Assembly: GCA_032353305.1 (NCBI GenBank)
Contig: JAUCNG010417800.1
Coordinates: 1-10,160, forward strand
From: Cephalothrix spiralis
Taxonomy: Eukaryota; Nemertea; Palaeonemertea; Archinemertea; Cephalotrichidae
Direction: 5' to 3'
DNA length: 10,160 bases
The number at the start of each line of letters is the position of its first letter. Position 1 is the first letter of the stretch. The notes under the pieces were generated by a model. That model saw only the letters and a program-made list of their open reading frames with translations. It was not told the DNA's origin and did not search any database. Made by a program: the position numbers and the translations under genes. Of this stretch, positions 1-6,682 are shown piece by piece.

Positions 1-437
1 GTCAGTATAAATTTGAATACATATTTTTGAATTTATGGCGACTTAAAACCCATAAATTCATCAGGACGATCAAAAATGGCGCCATGGCGGACCAAGAATG
101 GTATTCGCTTATGTTAGTGCGCTTTCATTTTATGATATTGAATTAAATATCGTTGACATATATGATGCTGCAATTTACACCACGGAAAGAGAACATCTAT
201 GTTCACATCATACTAAAATGTTAACGTCATTCTATGATATTTCGTTTTTTGACTCGAGCTGCGCAAATAAAATAACTTAAAAGCTATTAATGATATAAAA
301 AAGAAATTTTAGCAAACTACTTAGAACACCATTCTCCTAGTACATATTTAATTATTATCTTACGTTTTGTTGAAGATACGACCTTCTAAACAGCGGCTAG
401 AATATAGCGGCCCACCCGATATATTTTTTTAAAATTT
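1..437. other. AT-rich intergenic sequence, no gene seen
   Basis: I see no convincing exon, RNA gene or repeat boundary here. The longest open stretch (98-280, 60 codons) has no recognisable domain and an AT-driven composition, so I treat it as chance. The only local structure is a pair of overlapping palindromes, ATGGCGCCAT at 76-85 and GCCATGGC at 81-88, in an otherwise AT-rich context. The ATG at 76 opens only a 13-codon frame. Confidence 0.5.
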
Positions 438-555
438 ATTGTTCTTGCTCAAATGTTGCTCCAAAGTTGCTTATATTCCTATGTTTAGTATGTAAAAGCA
501 ATAAAGCAAGTTATTTTTCTGAAATGTTGCGTGATGCTGACCTTGTGATTGGCTA
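438..555 (+). repeat. Left copy of a ~117 bp inverted repeat
   Basis: This stretch matches the reverse complement of 4936-5051 over its whole length, with scattered substitutions and small indels. The best shared blocks are CCTATGTTTAGTATGTAAA, followed by GCAATAAAGCAAGTTATTTT, and GAAATGTTGC. The outer end carries a short internal tandem motif, about three copies of TTGCTC(N)AAA. The inner end carries an inverted CCAAT box (GATTGGCT). Two such copies in opposite orientation could be the termini of one large DNA transposon or two separate insertions of a dispersed repeat. No flanking target duplication could be identified by eye. Confidence 0.85.
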
Positions 556-958
556 AAACTTATCACGTGATGCGAATTGGCACATTGTAACTCCTACCGT
601 GAAACATTTGAACATGCAACACCAGAGACATTTAATAGGTATTAATCGGACTAAGAACGAAACATTGAGACCATTGAAACTCGGACGCATTGATACATAA
701 CTGCATACTTTTATCTTCATCTCACTCGTCAGTCACCTACCAACACTCGTACCATTCGCCAAATGCTGCATCTTGATTTACTCTCGGAATCCGACGTTCT
801 AAATCGACCGTTAGATACCTCGAAATTGTGCTATCATATCCGATAGGGTGCCGTCATCACTGAACTGGGGCCAGAAAAAAACCACCAATCAGCGTCGAGT
901 TCAAAATATTTGTACAAACTTTAATCAGCGATTTCACCCACCCCACTTAAAATTTCTA
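556..958. other. Non-coding stretch, no gene seen
   Basis: No exon or RNA gene is supported. A perfect E-box palindrome, TCACGTGA, lies at 563-570 just inside the left inverted repeat. The open frame at 848-1048 has no ATG (it opens with GTG) and its last third is the left arm of the neighbouring fold-back repeat, so I do not call it a gene. Confidence 0.5.
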
Positions 959-1404
959 CTAAAACTTATGGTGCCTTCGTTTAAAATGACCTTTGAGGCA
1001 AAAATAAGGCTGTCAGCAGCAATGTTGAACTCCCTAAATAATCTATAGAGGTTATTTTCTTCATTAAATCACGTAACATACACTTATTACCTTTTAGATA
1101 GCAAATATTGACTGTAAAAGATTTAAAGAAATTAAGTTCAGAAAAATACTAAAAAATCGCAGCACTGACAGCCACATTTTCGAAAAGATAACTGTCAGTA
1201 CTGCCATCTTTTAGTATTTTTTTAAACTAAATTTCTGTATATCTTTTTAAGACAATATTTGCTATTTAAAAGGTAATCAGTGTGTTTTATGTGACTTAAT
1301 AAAGAAAATATAGTCTCTAGATGATCTAGGGAGTTCAATTTTGCTCCTGACAGCCTTATTTTTGCTTCAAAAGTGAGTTTTTTTAAAAAGCACCATAAGT
1401 TTCT
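959..1404. repeat. Fold-back element, two 213 bp arms
   Basis: The left arm (959-1171) and right arm (1192-1404) are imperfect reverse complements along their full length, separated by a 20 bp centre that contains TTTTCGAAAA. By eye roughly four fifths of positions match, for example AACTTATGGTGC at the outer end, GCAAAAATAAGGCTGTCAG, TTGAACTCCCTA, ATAGCAAATATTG, AAATACTAAAA and the inner ACTGACAG. CTGTCAG/CTGACAG occurs near both ends of each arm. A transcript would form a long hairpin. The layout is that of a fold-back or hairpin-type non-autonomous transposable element, or an inverted duplication of one MITE. It encodes nothing: the similar peptides read from opposite strands here are a by-product of the inverted repeat. 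Confidence 0.9.
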
Positions 1405-1465
1405 AGACTTTCTAATCAACTTACTGGTCGATAACAACCAGACAGTAATGTACCATACTGCGGCT

Positions 1466-1495
1466 AAGTAAGAAGTCGAAAGCCGACTGTTACTT
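1466..1495. repeat. Small inverted repeat (hairpin)
   Basis: AAGTAAGAAGTCG (1466-1478) pairs with CGACTGTTACTT (1484-1495) except for one position, leaving a five-base loop. It sits between the fold-back element and the tandem array and may mark a repeat boundary. No function can be assigned. Confidence 0.4.
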
Positions 1496-1512
1496 TGCGT
1501 GCTAAATGCAAA

Positions 1513-1955
1513 TGCTGGTATAGTACTTTCACCTATAACGCCTTTGTCACCACTTTAAGTGTCTCTGGCTGCAAACAAGTGCTATACCAGAAGTACCTCT
1601 ACGCACATACATGTACATAGAAATAGTGCTGGATATGTCCTTTCACCTATAGTACCTCTATCTGAATAAAAGTGCTACCTGAAACATCTCTATACACACA
1701 AACAGGCATTTTTACCGCTGAATAAGTCCTATCATTTATAGTGTCTCTATCTGCATTAAAGTGCTCCGAAAAGTGCATGTAGCATCATAGAGAATAACTG
1801 AATTTTTTCTGTTGGATAAGGGCCTTCACCTGTAATGCTTCTACCCGCAATAAAGGGCTCCCAAAAGTGCCTGTAGTGCCATACATAGAAGTTTTCAACT
1901 GTAGTGCCTGTTACCGCATCGAAGAGCTCCGAAAAGTGACTGTAGTGCCATTTCA
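1513..1955 (+). repeat. Degenerate ~90 bp tandem repeat, about 4.5 copies
   Basis: Related units begin at about 1513 (TGCTGGTATAG), 1627 (TGCTGGATATG), 1714 (CGCTGAATAAG) and 1808 (TGTTGGATAAG), with a partial unit from about 1897. Spacings are 114, 87, 94 and 89 bp. Shared sub-motifs run in the same order in each unit: a TTTCACCTATAG-like block, CTCTATCTGnATnAAAGTGCT, a CTCCGAAAAGTG block, and TGTAGTGCCAT in the last two. The array stops immediately before the ATG that opens pseudogene A at 1958, so it may be the 5' untranslated or promoter-monomer region of that element. An open frame on the minus strand across the array is not supported as a gene. Confidence 0.75.
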
Positions 1956-1957
1956 GC

Positions 1958-2796
1958 ATGGATCCCCGTGTGCGACAGTTGGTGAAGTGGAGAGAGAGAT
2001 AGGATATTACATGATGCGGACTGTGAGTTCCTGGATGAATTGATAGTCTGATTATGAAAGGGAAGAAACAACGCTTTACAGTAAATGAACGACATGATAT
2101 TATAGTGTTCAATGAAGAATATGAGGTTGTAGATCTCACGAAACGTGGTATACCCATAACTTAGAAAATCAAAACGCTTATTAAGATGGTAGCTACTTTA
2201 TTAACAAGTTACTGAAACCGTTGGTCTAACAGAAGAGAAAGCGGAAAGATTGTCCTGTTCCTGTACCTGGATTTATAAGTCTCGTCTTACTACATTTTCC
2301 AAACCATTTAAACGTGCATCACTACAACGGGAAAGATCGAAACTATTGACCCTCTATAGCAAGACTACAAAAGGCGGGTATTTTCACAAAAGAGCTCATT
2401 TCTAGACACGATGGCGAGCATAGAAGTCATGATGTTTCTCGATGGTACAAGCCAAGAACTGATTTCGTACAAAGTTGCACCATTGGAACACAGACAGGTG
2501 ACGAAAAGCAAGACGAAAGTATCAAGGGGTTCTACGTGCCGAAAGCCAGAAGTAACGATAACAGAGAATCCGGAAGTGACGAAAGAACAGAGTGGCATGA
2601 TGCAGAACCAGGAAAAAGGAAAAAGGTACGATGATACAAAAGATACAACTACAGAGCATACAGACAAAGGATAGACCAATGCACATCAGACCAACAAGAC
2701 AAAAAACAAAGAGAATACATATCCCTTGGAGTACCCATGTCCGATGCTGGGTGCAAGATCTCCAGTTCCAACATCTGTATAAAATACACGGGTTGA
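1958..2796 (+). pseudogene. Pseudogene A, unrecognised, possibly transposon-encoded protein
   Basis: Coding-like sequence runs through several frames on one strand. It opens at an ATG in good context (CAGCATGG) with MDPRVRQLVKWRER and hits TAG at 2000. A shifted frame (DRILHDADCEFLDELIV) ends at 2049. The first frame resumes at 2054 (MKGKKQRFTVNERHD, then FNEEYEVVDLTKRG) to a TAG at 2162. From 2230 to 2796 a third frame stays open for 189 codons except for TGA at 2347 and 2632, far fewer stops than this base composition predicts. That part begins RKRKDCPVPVPGF, followed by HFPNHLNVHH, which resembles a zinc-finger module that has lost its second Cys. It continues through an acidic linker (SGSDERTEWHDAE) to a basic patch (GKRKKVR). 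I do not recognise the family. The mixture of a Cys/His module, an acidic linker and frameshifts suits a dead transposon gene. An overlapping frame at 2411-2674 is open but less protein-like. Confidence 0.6.
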
Positions 2797-3086
2797 GAGG
2801 TGATGAGTTGAAATGTGGTTAATAGAAGCAATAATGCAATACAGATGAGACATTACACACAAGCGACAACAATACAGTCAGTACAAGTCATAATATTTTA
2901 GGGTAGCTAATCAAAGGTTCCAGACTAGAAAGAACTTACACAAACCAAGAAGTATTAATACATGTATAAAATATCCTAATTATCCATAGAATCAAAATAT
3001 AACTTTACACAACACGTTTATAGCATGACCGCTGGGCAGAAAGAGAGCCGAAACACGCTGTCGCGTAGCCTTATAACCACCGGACG
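2797..3086. other. Spacer between pseudogene A and the gene B promoter
   Basis: No coding, RNA or repeat feature is visible in these 290 bases, apart from general AT-richness and a few AATA/TATAAA-like words expected by composition. Confidence 0.5.
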
Positions 3087-3231
3087 CTAACCAATCACAG
3101 AAGCGCTGGTCCATTATTGGATAATAGACCAGCGCATAGTTTTATTGGCTAAGATTAAGGCCTATGATCTTCTCACAAGACATACAATGCACACGATATA
3201 AAGGAGTCACAGTAGAGAGACACTTCATTCC
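3087..3231 (+). promoter_or_regulatory. Compact promoter of gene B: CCAAT boxes, palindrome, TATA, Inr
   Basis: CCAAT elements occur at 3091 (CTAACCAATCAC, forward), at 3116 (ATTGG, reverse) and at 3145 (ATTGGCTA, reverse). They surround the palindrome at 3103-3135. TATAAA is at 3197-3202, and an initiator-like TCATTCC lies at 3225-3231 with its A 30 bp from the start of the TATA box, the usual spacing. The Kozak start CCACCATGG follows at once, so initiation at 3227 would give a leader of only 8 nt; a slightly upstream start is also possible. The elements are read directly from the sequence; promoter activity is inferred. Confidence 0.65.
3103..3135. repeat. 33 bp near-perfect palindrome in the promoter
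   Basis: GCGCTGGTCCATTAT (3103-3117) and ATAATAGACCAGCGC (3121-3135) pair at 14 of 15 positions around a 3 bp centre. Similarity continues weakly outward to the CCAAT and ATTGG boxes on both sides, so the whole block is roughly two-fold symmetric. It could be an operator-like site for a dimeric factor, or a bidirectional promoter core. Confidence 0.8.
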
Positions 3232-3730
3232 ACCATGGCTAGCCGCAAGAGACAGCACGAGGAGCTTTCTGATAATGAGTCTGAAGTTGAATCGGATGAC
3301 GAAAGTGAGACAGAGACCCTCACCAACGATGACTACATGCACCGTATACTCAAGTACATGGACGATGCTGCACTGCTAGAGAACAAATGCAAAGATGTGA
3401 GAAGTTAGTGGTATGAGTTCAAAAGCACAGGAATGAGTATTTCGAGAAATTTCATCGCATAGTTTGTACTTCAAGGAACATTTGTAATAGTTTCGATTGG
3501 CTAGATGTGGGATGTAAAATTAAAGCAACATCTACACCTTACTACACCAAAGCTGTGTATTAACCCAAATGTGTCGGATTTCTTTTTGCGGTTTTTAGCC
3601 GAATGAAACATTAACTTTTAAGACTATTTTATGCATAATACAACAAAGTAATAATGATACAGCCTTATATTTTTTTAGAAAGCTTAAAGACAAAGGTTTC
3701 AAAATTAAGTACTCAAAATCAAAAAAAATT

Positions 3731-3744
3731 GTTGCTATGGCAAC
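3731..3744. promoter_or_regulatory. RFX-type X-box motif
   Basis: GTTGCTATGGCAAC matches the palindromic RFX consensus (GTTGCCATGGCAAC) except at one position. It lies inside the piggyBac-like element. The motif is seen in the sequence; binding by an RFX factor is inferred. Confidence 0.45.
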
Positions 3745-3901
3745 AAAACGGTCATAATTCTTTAGATTTTTCAAAATTTTAGATCTGACCACCAAATTTT
3801 GAATAAGCTATAATGTTATTTTGTGTTTAGTTTTCCTATAGATATTCCATTTAATGAACAAATACATGTTCGGTTATAAGTTTTTGATTCAACGTCACTC
3901 G

Positions 3902-3923
3902 ATGACGTCATTCATGACGTCAT
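3902..3923. promoter_or_regulatory. Tandem CRE-like palindromes
   Basis: Two perfect copies of ATGACGTCAT (3902-3911 and 3914-3923) are separated by two bases. Each contains the full CREB/ATF octamer TGACGTCA. A further half-site (ACGTCA) lies just upstream at 3892-3897. They sit inside the piggyBac-like element, in AT-rich sequence where such CpG-containing palindromes are not expected by chance. Confidence 0.6.
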
Positions 3924-4366
3924 GATCACATCGTGATTATGAATAATAAATATTAATTTTTGACATAAAATTGCGCTAAACATCGACATAACGCAAAAAC
4001 ACGAGCACCGTATTAAATCGCAACAACCCTGATAATGTTACCCTTTCTGAAATTAAATGATGATAAACGATATACTCCATAAATAACCGTCTTATCATCA
4101 TATGAATGTAAAGCCCTTGTCATCAGGATTCTAAAAATGTACACTTTAATATACCTCCAATGAATATTAGTCTTGGTAAAATAAGCTAATATTAGGCATG
4201 TAACTATTTACCCAAATTTGGGTACTTCGACACATTTGGGTTAAATCCATAAGAAGAGAGTGAACAAGGTGTTGCAGCCGTATCTCGAGGGTCCGATTGA
4301 TACGTGTACTGAGGCAGAAAAGAAACAGGAAGTCGTGTTAGGTGGTTATACATCAAATTACTTTTA

Positions 4367-4372
4367 AATAAA
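4367..4372 (+). terminator. Poly(A) signal overlapping the gene B stop codon
   Basis: AATAAA overlaps the TAA stop codon of gene B (4365-4367), the compact arrangement often seen in transposon-borne genes. A reverse-strand AATAAA (TTTATT at about 4406-4411) lies shortly downstream, so a convergent transcript could end here too, but no minus-strand gene was found to go with it. Confidence 0.55.
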
Positions 4373-4866
4373 TGAAGGATTAAGACATTTGTATATATAT
4401 CATATTTTATTGATAAAAAAGCACAGATTATATTCAGTATAACTTACAAATAAATGAATACAGTATGAATACATGAATCAAGTTATTGTAAATAAGTTCT
4501 TGTTCGTTTGATTCCTATTGTGGTATTCAGTGTCGCATGCTTTTTGTTGTTTTCTTTAGCAAATGGCACTTTGTTTCATTGTCTCATTGCTTCGGGTGTA
4601 ACAAGTGGATAGTGTTGTGTACGTATTATATTGATTGTATTCATGTTGGTTTATTTGCTAGATAAATGGTAACAGAAGTGGACTTCTAACTTAAAAATGG
4701 TGATCATGTTATTTGTTACTTGCTATCTAATTATATGTGTCTCACAGATTTAGTTCTGGAATGAGATAATAGATGCCGCAACGTGTCGCATGTATTAGTC
4801 ATAAATATACCTTCAGTGCCATATATGTATCAATGTATCATGTATTACCATCTCAACGTACACGTC
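4373..4866. other. Non-coding stretch, no gene seen
   Basis: Apart from an (AT)n-rich run near 4390-4405 and poly(A)-like words on both strands, nothing supportable is visible. The open frame 4773-4958 has no domain and overlaps the CCAAT-bearing direct repeat, so it is not called. Confidence 0.5.
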
Positions 4867-4951
4867 GCTATCAGCCAATCAGAACGCTAAAAAATGTTAT
4901 CACAATACTTACATGTAACGCACGGTCAACGCTATCAGTCAATCAGAACGC
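4867..4951 (+). repeat. Direct repeat with CCAAT-like core, two copies 64 bp apart
   Basis: The 21-mer starting GCTATCAGCCAATCAGAACG (4867-4887) recurs at 4931-4951 with a single change (CCAAT to TCAAT). The second copy forms the inner end of the right inverted repeat, which shows that the repeat arm carries at least one extra internal unit on this side. The AGCCAATCAGA core is a strong NF-Y-type CCAAT box. Confidence 0.8.
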
Positions 4952-5051
4952 AGCATAATGCAACATTTCAGCAAAAAATAACTTGCTTTATTGCCTTTAC
5001 ATACTAAACATAGGAAAATAAGCAACATTCGAGCAACTTTTGAGCAACAAT
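4936..5051 (-). repeat. Right copy of the ~117 bp inverted repeat
   Basis: The reverse complement aligns with 438-555 across the whole length, including the TTGCTC micro-repeats at the outer end and the ATTG(G/A)CT box at the inner end. Outward of 5051 an AT-rich tract (to about 5090) may continue the match after a ~20 bp indel. If these are the termini of one element, it spans about 438-5051. Confidence 0.85.
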
Positions 5052-5108
5052 TATGAAACAATTAATAAAAAATGTATAAATTTAAAAAATGATTGTACAA
5101 AAAGAATT

Positions 5109-5355
5109 ATCGTGCTCCGTATCCGCGCTTCAATTACCTAAACGTGGATACCCCACAACATATAGTACCTGTATTTACCCTCTTTACGCCCGCAGCGGAC
5201 CCTATATATATACTCTTTTTTACGCTGAAACTAGTTTTACTGATCCGCCTCTGTATTACCTACACGCGGATACGCTATAGAAACCGCATTGACTCTAAGT
5301 CACGTCCGCAGAGGCCCAGTTATCCTTTTGTTACGCCGAAACATCTTTTTAGTCA
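5109..5355 (+). repeat. Degenerate ~110-120 bp tandem repeat, about two copies
   Basis: TTACCTAAACGTGGATAC (5134) recurs as TTACCTACACGCGGATAC (5256), 122 bp later. TTACGCTGAAA (5220) recurs as TTACGCCGAAA (5331), 111 bp later, each followed by a T-rich run and a CGCGG/CCGCC element. A weaker third unit may follow near 5450 (TTTTTGACGCCAACG). The overlapping open frames here follow from this composition and have no recognised domain. Confidence 0.5.
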
Positions 5356-5439
5356 CGCGGGTCAAATTCCATCAATAAAGATATGCTATATGACTTTCCT
5401 ACTATATACATGATCAATAAAAAAACTAAGACGCCCGCC

Positions 5440-6412
5440 TACCCTTTTTGACGCCAACGCCCCTTTTATTGTCCCTTTCAGAATCGCTTTAGAACGCTTT
5501 AGGGTCACCAGAAAATATTCATGAGGTAAGACCGCAACCCCAATCTCGTTTTTCTTCCCAGAGTATAACAGCTTTAATACTACCACCATACATTGACCTT
5601 TCTATCACACTTTTACAAATTTGTTCCACTTTGCCAAAATTTTGAAAAACCTACCCCTATTTTTGGCATTTTTTAATGGCGTTAACTTTCGCAAATTATT
5701 TTGACCGCTCGCAATTTTTTCCCTACAAATTTTATATTTATATAAAATATGTAATTAAAATTTTACATATTTTCCATTTACACTGTCCTAGGCCGAACTG
5801 GAACGAACTGTTCTATTGGCTGAAGTGTCCGTTTGATCCAACTTTCAAGGGTCAAATTTTCCTGCGGGCGGCGCCATTTATATGTGCTTAAAAAATCTCA
5901 TACCAGAACGAAAGGACGTAGGGCCATTATAAAAGTCAATAAAAATTATTTCATTTAGCCATACCGCTATCAATTGAAATAAATTAAATTTGGCATACCT
6001 ATAAACATTACGGGAAGCTAGGCATTTTCAACTCGCTATTGATAAAATAAAGCTGGCGTCGTTAAAGTTAAAATTAACTCAAAATGACGTCGTAATCATT
6101 CTAAGTGACAAATACTCATTTATACCCCGTTAACATCATAAAAATACTTTTTAGTCAAGGGTGTCTATTTAATTTAAATCACCACTTTTGTTAAATCAAC
6201 AATTATATTCATTCTTATAAACTTACGCCCTTATTTTGAGAGAGGCGCAGGATTGACCATTACATCCAGTCAGACCCAGTCAGTGACCAATACCATTCAA
6301 TGTCTCTTTCAGTTGGACTGTCGCCAATCCCCACTTTTCGTAGTTTCAAAAAGAGGGGTTGATTTGAAAATAACCATCACAGTTCTAAAAACTTCTAAAC
6401 CATATTTTCCAG
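5440..6412. other. Non-coding region upstream of the first visible Ig exon
   Basis: I searched the plus strand for a start codon with a signal peptide followed by a phase 1 donor and found none, so the 5' exon of the Ig gene must lie elsewhere or be unrecognisable. A TATA-like TATAAAAG is at 5928-5935. The reading frame of the first Ig exon happens to stay open upstream to 6178, but that sequence lacks an ATG and is not protein-like. A strong acceptor-like site (TCTCTTTCAG) ends at 6312 and would be out of phase with the other exons. Confidence 0.5.
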
Positions 6413-6682
6413 GAAAACCAGAATCAATGGTCATGTCTGGTCCGTCTCACGTGATCGATGGTAACAGAAGAATTTTCAAATGTGTAACGACACCTCAAAG
6501 CAAACCTATCAATACAATTATTTGGAACATTGGTGGAAAAGTTGTCAGAAGAAGTAAAGCATATGAAAGTATTTATGAATTGAATGTAAATCGTTCATTC
6601 GATGGATTGAGTATAGATTGTGAAGTAGAATATCTCGATAAATTGACCGACTTAAGACAAAATAAATTACTAAATGTAACAT
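6413..6682 (+). CDS. Ig-domain exon 1 of a tandem-Ig gene (partial gene)
   Basis: One complete Ig-like domain, 270 bp, bounded by an acceptor (TATTTTCCAG) and a donor (AT|GTAAGT), both phase 1. Residues are counted with the split junction codon as 1: the B-strand Cys is C24 (IFKC), the C-strand Trp is W38 (IIWNIGG) and the F-strand Cys is C70 in FDGLSIDC, the usual DxGxYxC motif with changes. N-glycosylation sequons are at N60 (NRS) and N88 (NVT). It is the only one of the five domains to keep the Trp, so its fold is the most canonical (I/C2-like). The junction codon is xGA, so the preceding exon cannot end in T (TGA stop), unlike the ends of the other exons; this suggests that the preceding exon is of another kind, perhaps the signal-peptide exon. 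Role inferred: extracellular adhesion or recognition. Confidence 0.9.

Larger units (their letters stand above)
3564..4240. mobile_element. piggyBac-like non-autonomous element (MITE), 677 bp
   Basis: The left end CCCAAATGTGTCG (3564-3576) and right end CGACACATTTGGG (4228-4240) are perfect 13 bp terminal inverted repeats. They are flanked on both sides by TTAA (3560-3563 and 4241-4244). A TTAA target duplication, termini starting CCC and a 13 bp TIR are the known signature of the piggyBac superfamily. No transposase frame is present, so the element must have been moved in trans. Just inside the right end lies the 14 bp palindrome ACCCAAATTTGGGT (4210-4223), which repeats the TIR core in both orientations and may be an internal transposase-binding repeat. 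The element interrupts gene B; removal of the element plus one TTAA (681 bp) leaves the host frame in register. Confidence 0.88.
3235..4367 (+). pseudogene. Gene B, small acidic protein gene, broken and split by an insertion
   Basis: An ATG in perfect Kozak context (CCACCATGG) opens a 57-codon frame ending at TAG (3406-3408). The product starts MASRKRQHEEL, with a possible basic nuclear signal at residues 4-6, then has a strongly acidic Ser/Asp/Glu stretch (about residues 9-31) and a helical-looking tail (DDYMHRILKYMDDAALL). Coding-like sequence continues past that stop (WYEFKSTG), shifts frame near 3430 (NEYFEKFHRIV, FDWLDVGCKIKA) and runs to TAA at 3561-3563, exactly at the insertion site of a piggyBac-like element. 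Beyond the insert the same frame resumes at 4245 (KKRVNKVLQPYLEGP, then EVVLGGYTSNYF) and ends at TAA 4365-4367. The intact protein was probably about 150 residues from a single exon. I do not recognise the family. An alternative is that 3235-3396 is a first exon using the donor-like GTGAGA at 3397. Breaks: one nonsense codon, one frameshift, one stop at the TTAA, one insertion. Confidence 0.6.

Noticed and set aside
848-1437. Two similar peptides on opposite strands (848-1048 plus, 1222-1437 minus)
   Set aside because: Their similarity is explained by the fold-back inverted repeat. There are no domains or splice sites, and the plus-strand frame lacks an ATG.
1756-2157. 133-codon minus-strand frame
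   Set aside because: It runs across the tandem repeat array and antisense to pseudogene A. The repeated peptide motifs simply mirror the DNA repeats.
2365-2679. Hydrophobic 104-codon frame on the minus strand
   Set aside because: It is antisense to the better-supported plus-strand relic (pseudogene A), and its hydrophobic look follows from the complementary acidic and polar codons.
5093-5413. 106-codon plus-strand frame with aromatic-rich sequence
   Set aside because: It overlaps another open frame, coincides with a degenerate repeat and has no recognisable domain.
5676-5891. 71-codon plus-strand frame considered as a signal-peptide or membrane exon for the Ig gene
   Set aside because: It has no N-terminal hydrophobic core followed by a phase 1 donor. 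The hydrophobic stretch is internal and is driven by AT-rich codons.
6253-6412. Extension of the first Ig exon upstream as one long open frame (open back to 6178)
   Set aside because: It begins with TTG rather than ATG, has no signal peptide and is not protein-like. A good acceptor at 6411-6412 gives the same phase and length pattern as the other four exons and aligns with the start of exon 4.
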